Positions 29,997 to 39,310 of a stretch of 64,000 nt of DNA are shown one piece after another. The notes under the pieces were generated by a model. The model ran no database searches and was not told the DNA's origin. It saw only the letters and a list, made by a program, of their open reading frames with translations. How positions within the stretch are numbered: position 1 is the first letter of the stretch; the number at the start of each line of letters is the position of its first letter. The translations under genes and the position numbers were made by a program. The stretch is from Emiliania huxleyi CCMP1516 (lineage: Eukaryota; Haptophyta; Isochrysidales; Noelaerhabdaceae). The stretch covers positions 221,114-285,113 of the forward strand of contig NW_005198537.1 in assembly GCF_000372725.1 (NCBI RefSeq), written 5' to 3'.

Positions 29997-30480
29997 TCAC
30001 GCCTCGCACAACAGAGAGAGAGATGCGCTCTGCATGGTGGGACATAAAAGAAAGCGAGTACTTGGGCGAGTAGGCCGTGCGGTCGACGCTGCCTCGCGCG
30101 ACTTTGCGCGCGAGGCGGCGCAGCTTGAGAACGGCGGTGGGCGAGAACGGCGCCGCCGCCGAACGTCTCGTGGAGCAGCAGGTTGAATGAAGTTGTTGCG
30201 CTTGACAAAGATCGCGTCGTGGTAGAAACCGCGATGCGCCTTGACGTAGCCGTGGCCGGTCTTGTCACTTGTGGGAGAAGGGTTGGCCGGGCTGCCCGCG
30301 CGCCTTGCAGCCCACATGTTTAGGCGGCGGGCCTTCTCCTCGGTGTTGCCGAAGGCGTAGGAGTGGCCAACGGAGGCGGGCGTGCCGCCACTCGAGGCGT
30401 TGCCAACGCCCGTCGAGGAGGTCTTGACATGAGGAGGGGCGTCCAGAGCTTGACTTCATTCCACCTCATGAGAGCCTCAT
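29997..30480 (-). other. Open frame of about 150 codons without a clear start, unknown
   Basis: A frame read leftward from about 30465 is open to about 29997. It contains a protein-like segment (SVGHSYAFGNTEEKARRLNM, then SDKTGHGYVKAHRGFYHDAI). Downstream it enters the dispersed repeat shared with 23236-23355. It may be an exon or a decayed gene fragment; nothing was recognised. Confidence 0.3.
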
Positions 30481-30645
30481 CCGCATCCTCCCGGGCCAGC
30501 GTGGGGTTCCGCGAGCGTTTGTCGCGAGCGTTTGTCAAGTGGGTGATCTGGTGCTTGTAGGGCTTGAGAGTGGCCTGTCATGTCTCAGGAAGGACTGTGG
30601 TTGCAGGAGAGAGTACCACCAACCATCACTTTAGTTGGTATAGTA

Positions 30646-31024
30646 AAAGAAAGAAAGAAAACGGAGAACCCAAGGGAGGGATGGGAGGACGGCACGCCGC
30701 CACCACACAGGGATTTTAAAGAGAGGGGTGTGGTGCGCTAGCCGTCGCCCACCCTTGGGCGTCCGCCTCTAGTTGGTATAGTAAAAGAAAGAAAACAGAC
30801 AACCCAAGGGAGGGATGGGAGGACGGCACGCCGCCACCACACAGGGATTTTAAGGAGAGGTGTGTTGGTGCGCTAGCCGTCGCCCACCCAGGGAGTCCGC
30901 CTCTTCCTATCTCTCTTCGCAGTCTCTCTCCGATTCTCGCTGCAACCTTCATGCCACCTCGCGGTCGTCCCACTCTCGTCGTTCTCTCCCTTGTCATTTC
31001 CTCCTCTGTCGCGTCGTTCCCTTC
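30646..31024 (-). mobile_element. Two nested/tandem 5'-truncated retroposons with 14-bp target duplications
   Basis: tagttggtatagta occurs three times: 30632-30645, 30770-30783 and 31025-31038. Between copies 1 and 2 is a 124-bp element and between 2 and 3 a 241-bp element. Both share the same 3' part: on the minus strand the family core with gtggtggcggcgtgccgtcc, ending in a CTTT-rich tail. The longer copy extends into a reading frame ending near RPRGGMKVAARIGERLRREI that recurs at 38 kb. The family therefore once encoded protein. Confidence 0.88.
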
Positions 31025-31453
31025 TAGTTGGTATAGTACCCCACCTTCACCCGTCCCATGGTTTCTTTTTTAGTTTCCCATAAGTAGGGTAGGTAGGTAG
31101 GTAGGTAGGTAGGTAGGGGCAGGGGCCGGCCAGGCTTTTCCAGAATTTCAGCATGGCTGCCGCAAGACGCAAAAATAAACCCAAGAGTGGTGTGGGAGGA
31201 AACCCTGGCCGAGCTCCACGTTGCCCGTCGACGCCCGTCGACGCCCGCCTCAATCTTCACTCGGCGCTCGAGCCCGCGGAACGCGCGCATGTGGTGCGCG
31301 GCTGACTGCGTGACGAAGTGGAACTCCCCGGTGCTGAAGCAGCCTTCGTGCCCGCGGCCACCGTCCAGCTTCATCGCAGACCGGAGAAAGGGCGCGGCGT
31401 CAGTGGGCAAGGCGACGAGAAGCCGCGGCGCCGCTCAGCCACAGGCCCGCACG
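31025..31453. other. (GGTA)n tract and upstream flank of tubulin gene
   Basis: GGTA repeats occupy 31087-31117. A minus-strand open frame (31410 leftward; [20 protein letters not shown]) looks protein-like but has no recognised family. It could be a remnant of a gene displaced by the retroposons. No certain feature. Confidence 0.4.
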
Positions 31454-32852
31454 ACGCGTGAAGTGATCGCCGTCTCTGTCGGCGGGGCTGGCAACTCTGT
31501 CGGAACCCAATTTTGGGAGGACATTTCGATAGAACATGGTATCGACCCGACGGGCACGTACGCTGGAGGTTCGGATCTCCAGCTCGAGGTGCACACTTAC
31601 CGCCCCCACTCCCACCACCACCACTCCCACCAACCGCCCCAAAACACAACCGAGATGATGAGAGGGCCGGCCGCCCCTCGGCAGTGCGTCGACGTGTACT
31701 ACCGAGAGGAGGCGAGCGGACGCTACGCGCCGCGCGCCGTCATCGTCGACCTGGAGCCTGGCACCAGGGACTCTGTCCTCGCGCGCCCCTACGGCGGGCT
31801 GTTTAGCCCGAGCAACTTTGTATTCGGCCAGACGGGTTCAGGCAACAACTGGGCCAAGGGCCACTACACGGAGGGGGCTGAGCTCATCGGCACCGTCCTC
31901 GACGTCATACGCAAGGAGGCTGAAGCCAGCGACGCTCTCGAGGGCATTCAACTGAATCACGCCATCGGAGGCGGCACCGGCGGCGGCTTGGGCACGCTCC
32001 TCATCTCCAAGTTCCGTGAGGAGTTCGGAGAGCGCTTCGTGTGCACCTTTTCAATCGCTCCCTCGCCCAAGGTGTCCGACACCGTCACTGAGCCGTACAA
32101 CGCGGTCCTCTCCTTCATTCAGCTCGTCGAGAACGTGGACGCAACCTTCATGTTTGACGAACAGCGGCTCTACGACGTCTGCTTCCGCGCTCCGCTCAAT
32201 ATCACCGCTCCCACCTACCGTGACCTCAACCAGCTCACGAGCGGCGCCATGGCAGGGATCACCACTTGCGTCCGCTTCCCAACCGCGCTCAACTTTCGCG
32301 ATGTGGCCAACAGTCTGGTTCCCTCCCCGCGCCTCCACTTCGTCACCCCGGGCCTCGCGCCGCTCACCCGCCGCCCACCGGAGCACGGTGGCCGAGCTCA
32401 CGAGCGAAATGTTCCGCGAACGCAACAAGCTGGGCAGCTACCGCGACGCGCCCAACAGCAAGTACCTCGCCGCCGCGGGCTTCTTTCGTGGAGGCATCTC
32501 GGCCGCGGAGCTGGACGAGCAGATGCTCCGCGTGCGGAGCGCACACTCGAGCCGCATCGTCAACTGGATCCCAAACAACATTCAGCACTCGCACTGCGAG
32601 ATCCCGGCCAGGGGACTCGTGGCCTCGGCCGGCTACGCAGTCAACTCGACGGGCATTTCGACGATGTTTGGGAGCCTCCTAGAGTACTACAGCTTGATGT
32701 TGCGCCGCAGGAGCTTCCTGCACTGGTACACCGGCAACGGCATGGAGGAGGCGGAGTTCGGCGAAGCCCAGGCGAACATGAATGACCTCATCGGCGAGTA
32801 CCTGCAGGCCCAGGACTCGGAGGGGCCACCCGCGGGGTGGAGGAGCCGGTGA
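31454..32852 (+). CDS. TUBB-like: Divergent beta-tubulin, non-ATG start and frameshifted (possible pseudogene)
   Basis: Exons 31454-31588 and 31685-32852. The conserved start MREI is represented by ACG CGT GAA, so no ATG exists at the family start; the frame is merely open upstream. Tubulin features include [39 protein letters not shown], the GTP-binding [41 protein letters not shown] and [15 protein letters not shown] with [10 protein letters not shown]. The usual GGQCGNQ is GGAGNSV, and many invariant positions differ. At 32374-32376 an extra C in a CCC run breaks the frame: [14 protein letters not shown] is in one frame and [16 protein letters not shown] in the next. Deleting one base restores the family alignment. 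Either a sequencing error or a decayed paralogue. Confidence 0.85.
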
Positions 32853-33280
32853 TGTCTATCGGAGAGCCGAACGCGACAGCTCCTGAGGCCAACGCGCAAC
32901 GGGCGAGGCGGTGGTGCGAGCCAGTCGTGGTACGCGTTACGCATGAGTAAGTAATCGTTATTCGTGAGTGAGGATTCTTGAGCTTATCTTTCGCTCCCGT
33001 GTTTTGGCTTTTGGTTTATTAGGTGCCCCTCTTTCCCGCAGAGCGCGCCCAATCCCGAGACAAAAAAAACTCCCCACAAGTGCTCCTGTGCTCCAAGGAA
33101 CCGTAGACGGGAAGGGGCGTATATGATGGCATATCGTACTTGTACTTGTTGTGCTCTTCTCCAACACACAACACACGACATACGAGGATCGGGTCTGCCT
33201 CTCCGACTCGCTCCCCCGCGCAACACGTCAACACCCTCGGGGGCGGCGCTGGCGCGACGCCGTAGGTCACACAATGACCT
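32853..33280. other. Intergenic between convergent genes
   Basis: Tubulin (+) and the coiled-coil gene (-) converge here. Nothing beyond AT-richer sequence around 32950-33110 was seen. Confidence 0.4.
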
Positions 33281-35073
33281 CTACTCGGCGCCGCTCAGCT
33301 TGTCTTGCAGCAGCCCCACCAGCTCGCGCAGCTTCTCATTCTCGCTGCTCAGCCGGTCCACCTGGCAACAGCACGCTCGAGTCACCGAGACGGCGAGGGA
33401 CTCTCATCCACGGGCAAGCCCGTACCTCTGCCGCCCGCTCCCGCAGCGAGCCGATGATCTTCTCCTGTCTGCCGATTTGCGCCTGCGAGGGTCGGGCGCG
33501 GGAGTGTCGGCCTCCCCACTCAGATGGGCCGCCTCAGAGCCCGTCACCGGCGCTCCTGCTGCTCCGCGGCTCTCGTGGCGAGGTCGGCGACTCTGCGCGC
33601 AGGGACGTCGCCCTGCGGTGAGAGCTTTCCACTGCTTTGCCGGCACCGCTCGAGCTCTGCGCGCAAAGCGGAGACGAGCTGGTTGTCGTTGTCGCTCTTA
33701 TCGAGGAGCAGCTTGAGCTTGTCGCGCCTGCGAGGAAAACGTCCCCGCCTCATACGGACTCATGCCGCCCGCGGCCCGCGCTCACTCGTGTCGCGCTTGC
33801 TGCGGACGTCCGCCTCCAGATTTTTGATGCGGGCCGCCAAAGCGTCGGCCCGCCGCCGCGACTCGTCGAGCTCCGCGCGGAGCTGCTGCTCCACGACTAG
33901 CAGCCGCTCGTGGTCGTGCCTTCGTTCCTGCTCCATTTGCTGCAGCCGCTCCCTCGCTCGCTCCTCGCCCCGACTCCCCGGGCTCGAGGGGCCTCCCGCC
34001 AACCCGCCGTTGTCTGTCATCGCGCGCCGCTGGGCCTCCCTCAGCTGGTCGCGCAGCAGCGAGATTTGCTCGGCCCGGCCTCGCGCCCCTGAGCCGCCCT
34101 CTAGCAATCGAGCGGCGCCATCGACCGAGCCGACCTGTGAGGGCGTGCTTGGTCCTGTTGGACAGACGGGTTGCGCTGGATTGGGACAGGCAGCCCCGCA
34201 CACCTCCCGCTCGAGGGCGCGCTTGTACTTGGCCAGCTCCGCTCTCGCGCCCTCGTACGACAAGGAGAGCTCCGCCAATCTGATCAGGGACCGGACAGGC
34301 GATTCATCTCGAGTGGGCGGTGTCGCGGCACTCATGAGCGAGCGCACACCTCGCGTTGGTCTCTGCGAGCCGCTTTTGCGCCTCGCGCCGCTCTTGCCCC
34401 GGCGACGCTGGTCCGCCGTTGACGCCGCCGCTTTCCTTTGCGGCCTCCCTGGCCTTGAGCTGCTGCCTCAGCCCGGCGAGCTCCGACGCCAGCTGCGCCG
34501 CTTGCGACCGCTCGCGACCGAGCGCCATCGTCGCCTGGTGGGACAGGAGGGCTCCCCCCTCGGGCCGGTCCGCAGAGCCCTCTCCCTAGCTGCGCCCTCA
34601 CTCAACCTGTTTGCACTTTGCCGCGAGCTCCCTCATCTTGTCCTCTCGCGCCGCCGCTGCGACGCCATCCCGCTGCGCAGCCGCGGCCGGCGCGACGCGC
34701 GCAGCCGAGGCGCGCTCGTTTGCAGCCTACTCGGACGTGGTTGTGTGGCACGGTGTGCCAGCATGCCCACACTTCCACACCCCGCTCGGACCCACTGCGC
34801 CTGCATGCGAGCCTCCTGCAGCTCGAGGTCCTTCTCCTCGAGCTGCAGCTGCAGCACAGCCACCTTGCGCTGCAGGTACTCTGTCTCGCCGCCGCCACTC
34901 CCGCTGCCTCCACCGCTCGCGCTGTGTGGACCCGTCCGGCGAGGCGGAGCCGGCGGCGGCGGAGGGTGATCGCCGTCGTCGGAATCGTCCTCGGCGATCT
35001 GCGCGCGCCAGAGCGCCAGCTTCTCTCCGTCGCTCGCCGACGGAGGGTCGGACGCTGGCGTTCCGACCGCCAT
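33281..35073 (-). CDS. Coiled-coil protein, unknown function
   Basis: Eight exons (35073-34801, 34726-34607, 34534-34350, 34279-34204, 34134-33797, 33727-33548, 33468-33426, 33361-33281) join in frame to about 431 residues. After an acidic/Pro N-terminus (AQIAEDDSDDGDHPPPPPAP), nearly the whole protein is heptad-rich: EYLQRKVAVLQLQLEEKDLE, LSLSYEGARAELAKYKRALE, QQLRAELDESRRRADALAAR, DRLSSENEKLRELVGLLQDK. Golgin-, kinesin-tail- or basal-body-like roles fit equally. Exon 7 is only 43 nt. Intron 5 (33796-33728) is 69 nt, GC-AG, with an 8-bp direct repeat at its two ends. The start at 35073 is the first ATG in the coding context. Confidence 0.75.
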
Positions 35074-35319
35074 GTGCACAAACACAGGCGTCGTTGCAGA
35101 CGTTACAGTTACCGAGGCGGGCAATTTTTCTGAGCGCCTAAGTAAGGGTAGGAAACAAAAGCAACCGGCTCCTCTTCTTTGTTCAGTGCAGCGTATAGCC
35201 TGCTGCCGGGCCCATCGTCGCATATTGCACCGAAATGTTTTTAAACAGATCCCTGTGATCCCTTGTATTCTTTCTTCTTTGGACTTTCGACTTTGCACTT
35301 TGGACTTTGCTCCTTTTCA

Positions 35320-36948
35320 TCACTCACTAAACACCCCCTCGCAGCTTAGCTCCAGCTCCAGGAGCCGCGCCGCCGTCTTCTCGTCGAGGGAGCCGTGAGG
35401 CTTGAAGGCGTCCACGAGCTCGGAGGCCGTGGGCAGCCGCTCGTGCCGGCGGCGAAAGCATTGGAGGATCGTCACGAGACGCTCCGCGCGGCCTGCCGCC
35501 CTCGGCGTGGCAGGGGCCTGCGGCGCGGGTGCCGCCTCCGGAGGAAAGCACCCACCCTCCCCACCCGTCCCCGTCCCTGCCGGCGTGCCACCGCCCTCGC
35601 CGCCCTCGCCGCCCCCTTCGGCTCCGTGCAAGCGCACGGACTTGGGCGGATGCGCCCCTCCGTCGTCGCCAGTGACGCTGCGGGCAAAGACCCCGCTCCC
35701 AAAGACCCCGCTTCCAAAGACCCCGCTACTGCCGCGGCTGTCGCACAGACTGCCCCTCGAACGCCAAGCGTCCTCCCGCGCCCGCTTGGCCGCCCGGACC
35801 GTCTCGTGTAGCGTATCCATGTAGCTTGCCGACAGGTTCATTTTCTGTGGCGTCTGCGGCCGCTCTGGGGCGGGCTCGCACAGCCACGGGTGGCGGCGCA
35901 TCTCGTCGGCGGTGGGCCGCGCCTTTGGGTCGACGGTGAGCATGGCGGTGATCGCCGCCCGAGCCGCCACGCTCACGTTTGCAAACTGCTCTCGAGGGAA
36001 GCGGAGGAAGCGCTGGAGCGGCGCGTCGAACACCGGAGACGCGGCGGGCGAGGAGTCGCTCGCCGGGGCAGCGACCGGCGGTGGCGGGATGTGCTGCGGG
36101 GCAAACGGGTAGGTGCCCGACAGCAGAATGTACAGGACGACGCCTGAAGCCCACACGTCGACGCCCGCCCCGTAGGTGGTCGGGTAGGGGGCGTCGCAGA
36201 AGATTTGCTCCGGCGCGCGGTAGAAGCGAGTGCCCACGCAGCTGTCGCACCTGTCGATCTCTCTGCCGGCGTTGGCGGTGACGCCACCCGCGGTGTGACG
36301 GCTGAAGGAGCCCTCCAGGCCGAGGTTTGCAATGCGAGTCATGGACGTCGCGAGCGAGTCTTGGTCGGAGAAGATCTTAACGAGACCAAAGTCGGTGATC
36401 ACGACGTCCCACCCGTCCGCTCCCTCGAGGAGGATGTTCTCCGGCTTGATGTCGCGATGGATCACGCCGTGTTTGTGCATGAAGGAAAGCGCGTCGAGAA
36501 CCTGCCGCATAACATGCCGCGCGCCCTCCTCGGAGAAGGCGCCTCGCTCGATGATGCGCTCCAGTAAGGCACCGCCGCCCGCCTTCTGCATCACGATGTA
36601 CAGGCTGTGCGGCGTCTCGACGATCTCATACAGCTTGACGAGTCGAGGGTGGGTGAGCTCCAAGCAGACGCGGAGCTCATCGCGCAAGCGGCGCACCACG
36701 CGCGCCGAGTCGCCACCCTGTGACGCGAGAAGGACCTTGTCCAACACCTTGACCGCTCGCTCGTCCGAAGCGAGCGGCTTGCGCGGCCGCGCGGAGAAGA
36801 CCACCGCGTACCCGCCACGGCCGAGTTCTCCGAGCAGCTCATATCGTGCCTCGAAATCTGCGTCCGAGCTGAGCAAGCCAACGTTGGCGAGGTCCTCGCA
36901 CAGCACGCTCACGTCGGGTGTTGGGGTCGTCAACGAGAGGCCTAGCAT
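35320..36948 (-). CDS. Ser/Thr protein kinase, CaMK-like
   Basis: Intronless, 542 residues from MLGLSLTTPTPDVSVLCEDL. All kinase subdomains are visible: glycine loop LGRGGYAVVFSA, lysine ERAVKVLDK, catalytic loop GVIHRDIKPENILLEG, DFG in VVITDFGLVKIF, and APE in GTRFYRAPEQIF. The activation segment carries an unusual insert (about 45 residues, GLEGSFSRHTAGGVTANAGR) between DFG and APE. The C-terminus is Gly/Pro-rich with three direct GVFGSGVFGSGVF units, then a helical tail. No EF-hands or obvious calmodulin-binding site. The frame stays open upstream to 37125, almost meeting the next gene's stop; I chose 36948 as the start. Confidence 0.92.
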   Translation of the reverse strand: MLGLSLTTPTPDVSVLCEDLANVGLLSSDADFEARYELLGELGRGGYAVVFSARPRKPLASDERAVKVLDKVLLASQGGDSARVVRRLRDELRVCLELTHPRLVKLYEIVETPHSLYIVMQKAGGGALLERIIERGAFSEEGARHVMRQVLDALSFMHKHGVIHRDIKPENILLEGADGWDVVITDFGLVKIFSDQDSLATSMTRIANLGLEGSFSRHTAGGVTANAGREIDRCDSCVGTRFYRAPEQIFCDAPYPTTYGAGVDVWASGVVLYILLSGTYPFAPQHIPPPPVAAPASDSSPAASPVFDAPLQRFLRFPREQFANVSVAARAAITAMLTVDPKARPTADEMRRHPWLCEPAPERPQTPQKMNLSASYMDTLHETVRAAKRAREDAWRSRGSLCDSRGSSGVFGSGVFGSGVFARSVTGDDGGAHPPKSVRLHGAEGGGEGGEGGGTPAGTGTGGEGGCFPPEAAPAPQAPATPRAAGRAERLVTILQCFRRRHERLPTASELVDAFKPHGSLDEKTAARLLELELSCEGVFSE

Positions 36949-37128
36949 GTGTGGTGGGTGGGCGAGCAAGCGACGGCTGCCGTGGATGGGGGTGCAACAC
37001 ACGCCGCCTGCGATTGGTTGGTTAATGGTTACAAACCGGCAATCCCTTGCTGCGTCGAATCCAACCATAGCTCGCGCACCTGCGGCCGCTCCTCCCTCCC
37101 CCCCGGCCTTCACTCTCACACACACTGC

Positions 37129-37956
37129 TCACAGCTCCGCCTTGTATTTTGGCTTCACCACCTTCTTCGGGCCCGCTCCGCCCGAGGCGCCGCCGCTGCC
37201 GCCGCGGCCGCGGCCACGGCCGCCGCCGCCGCCGCCGCGCGCCGCGCCCCCAAACATGGCCAGCATCGGCCCCATCGTCTCGAGGAGCGTCGCCGCCTCC
37301 AAAAACTGCTTCTTGAAGGCGGCCACTGCGCGGTACGCCTCCTTGCGCGAGACGGAGCCGTCGCCATCGCCGTCGAGCAGCGCGACCGCTGCGCGCAGGT
37401 TCTCCGCGGTGGCGGCCTCCTCGATCGACGCCGAGAGCGCGGGCGGCTTGATCGGGTCCGTCTCTAGCAGGCCGACGACGGCGCCCAGCACCGGCTGCGA
37501 GAGGGCGGCGGTCTGCTCCTGCGGGGAGAGGGAGTCGTCGGCATCGGCGTCGATCGCGTCGAACACGCCCTGGGCGAGGTCCTTCAGCGAGCTCTTCATC
37601 CGCTTGTGCGCCTGCGATAGCCATTTGAGCTCCGACCGGCTCAGCGTGCCCGAGCTGTCCACATCCATCAGCTTGATCAGCTGCGGCGCGAAGCGCTTGG
37701 CCGCGCGAATCTTGGCCGCCATCTCGCTCGCCGCGTCGCCACCGCCGCCCGCGCCGCCCGCGCCGCCCGCCATGCCCATGCCGCTGATCGCCGCGAGCCC
37801 GTCCAGCGTCGTGGTGATCTCGGAGAGCGTCACCTTGCCGTCCTTGTCGGTGTCAAAGACCTGCTCCACCACCTGGTGCAGAGGCGCGGCCGCCGGAGCG
37901 CCGCCGCGGCCGCCGGGTTGCGACAGCGCGGCCAAAGCGAGCGCGAGCATGTGCAT
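37129..37956 (-). CDS. ER-luminal-type EF-hand Ca2+-binding protein (CREC/calumenin-like)
   Basis: Intronless, 275 residues. The signal peptide MHMLALALAALSQPGG is followed by four EF-hand loops: DTDKDGKVTLSE, DVDSSGTLSRSE, DADADDSLSPQE and DGDGDGSVSRKE. The first, second and fourth look competent. The third has D at a position usually G and may bind weakly. A Gly/Arg-rich stretch precedes the C-terminus KPKYKAEL, which resembles a KDEL-type retrieval signal. That combination suggests an ER or secretory-pathway Ca2+ buffer, of interest if the host is a calcifying alga. Upstream of and in line with the kinase gene. Confidence 0.88.
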   Translation of the reverse strand: MHMLALALAALSQPGGRGGAPAAAPLHQVVEQVFDTDKDGKVTLSEITTTLDGLAAISGMGMAGGAGGAGGGGDAASEMAAKIRAAKRFAPQLIKLMDVDSSGTLSRSELKWLSQAHKRMKSSLKDLAQGVFDAIDADADDSLSPQEQTAALSQPVLGAVVGLLETDPIKPPALSASIEEAATAENLRAAVALLDGDGDGSVSRKEAYRAVAAFKKQFLEAATLLETMGPMLAMFGGAARGGGGGGRGRGRGGSGGASGGAGPKKVVKPKYKAEL

Positions 37957-37989
37957 TGCACAAAAACGTTGAGTGACGTGGCACGAAAA

Positions 37990-38077
37990 AAATTGTATCC
38001 CAGATAGTGCCAGTGCGCGCCAGTCCCGTGCCCAGTGTTGTGGCGAGGGAGTTATTACTCCAAATTACTCCAAGTGC
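37990..38077 (+). repeat. Short dispersed repeat (tagtgccagtgcgcgccagt family)
   Basis: tagtgccagtgcgcgccagt plus cccgtgcccagtgttgt and a gcgagggagtt end. Copies or parts occur at about 9315-9350 (-), 40866-40900 (+), 58320-58365 (-) and 62373-62450 (+). The consistent 3' boundary (gagggagttttgttgtaaaa where complete) suggests one mobile family. Confidence 0.8.
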
Positions 38078-38090
38078 AGTTGGAGTAGCA

Positions 38091-38860
38091 CCCTTGGGTT
38101 GGCCGTCTTCTTTGTTTCTTTTCTTTAGTTGGAGTAGCAGTGGGCGTCAGAAGACTCGTCCTTGCTCGAGGAGAGCTCGATAGACTCGAGGGGCCAGGAT
38201 ATGCAGCAAGGAGGGCGGAGCTGCGCCGAAAGGCGAAAGAAGCCGAGAGAACAAGGGAACGGCAGGCGGCGGCGGCGGCGCAGAACGAGGCAGAGGAGAG
38301 CGACGCGACAGAGGAAGAAGCGACAAGGGAGAGCACGACGAGAAGGGGGCGACCGCGAGGTGGCACGAAGGTTGCAGCGAGAATCGGAGAGAGACTGCGA
38401 AGAGAGATAGGAAGAGGCGGACGCCCAAGGGTGGGCGACGGCTAGCGCACCACACTCCTCTCCTTAAAATCCCTGTGTGGTGGCGGCGTGCCGTCCTCCC
38501 ATCCCTCCGTTGGGTTGTCCGTTTTCTTTCTTTCTTTTGTTGGAGGGCAGAGTTGCGCCGAAAGGCGGGAGAAGCCGGAGGCAGACGAGAACGACGCGAC
38601 AGAGGAGGAAACAACAGGAGGGAGAACGACGAGAGTGGGACGACCGCGAGGTGGCATGAAGGTTGCAGCGAGAGAATCGGCGAGGGACTGCGAAGGGAGA
38701 TGGAAAGAGGCAGACGACCAAGGGTTAGGGTGGGCGACGGCTAGCACCACACTCCTCTCCTTATAGCTTATAAAATCCCTGTGTGGTGGCGGCGTGCCGT
38801 CCTCCCATCCCTCCCTTGGGTTGGCTGTTTTCTTTCTTTTTTCTTTTTTTAGTTCTAATA
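38091..38860 (+). mobile_element. Cluster of three 5'-truncated retroposon copies
   Basis: Copy 1 (38091-38126) is only 36 bp of the CTTT-rich 3' end but has a 13-bp target duplication, agttggagtagca (38078-38090 and 38127-38139). Copy 2 (38140 to about 38538) includes part of a reading frame (AELRRKAKEAERTRERQAAA to GRPRGGTKVAARIGERLRRE) and the 3' region. Copy 3 (about 38545-38855) repeats the end of that frame and the 3' region. All share cctgtgtggtggcggcgtgc and end in a pyrimidine-rich tail. Confidence 0.85.
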
Positions 38861-39061
38861 GTTGGCCTCTTTGTAGGGAACAATTTGATACCCGTCAAGA
38901 CACCTGCTGGGGGCAGCTTCGTAACGAAGCCGTCTGCTCCCCACTTGTCAAGCAACAGCAGGCGCTGGCGCCATCAACGTAACTCTCAACGTATCACAAC
39001 GTTCCTCCCTAGTGATGTTGACCGGGCGGGCGGGAGGTTCTCCATTAGTCAAAGAAGCCTT

Positions 39062-39310
39062 CTCTGACGGATGAATGGTATTTTAACGCCGTCACCCAGG
39101 CGAGTATGAGAGGTATTTTAATGCCGTCACCCAGGCAGAATGGTATTTTAACGCCGTCAGTCACCCAGGCGAGCATGAGTGGTATTTTAATGCCGTCACT
39201 CAGGCAGAATGGTATGTTAACGCCGTCAGTCACCCAGGCGAGCATGAGTGGTATTTTAATGCCGTCACTCAGGCAGAATGGTATGTTAATGCCGTCACCC
39301 AGGCGTCTGC
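39062..39310. repeat. Minisatellite of mixed 30-38-bp units
   Basis: Units of ggtattttaa(t/c)gccgtca with cccaggcgagcatgagt or ctcaggcagaat endings alternate, forming a higher-order unit of about 68 bp present at least twice. No coding function is apparent. Confidence 0.9.

Noticed and set aside
37022..37125. Fusion of the EF-hand and kinase genes into a CDPK-like protein
   Set aside because: The EF-hand gene lies upstream (5') with its own stop and KAEL tail, whereas CDPKs carry EF-hands after the kinase. The open frame linking them is short and has no conserved content.
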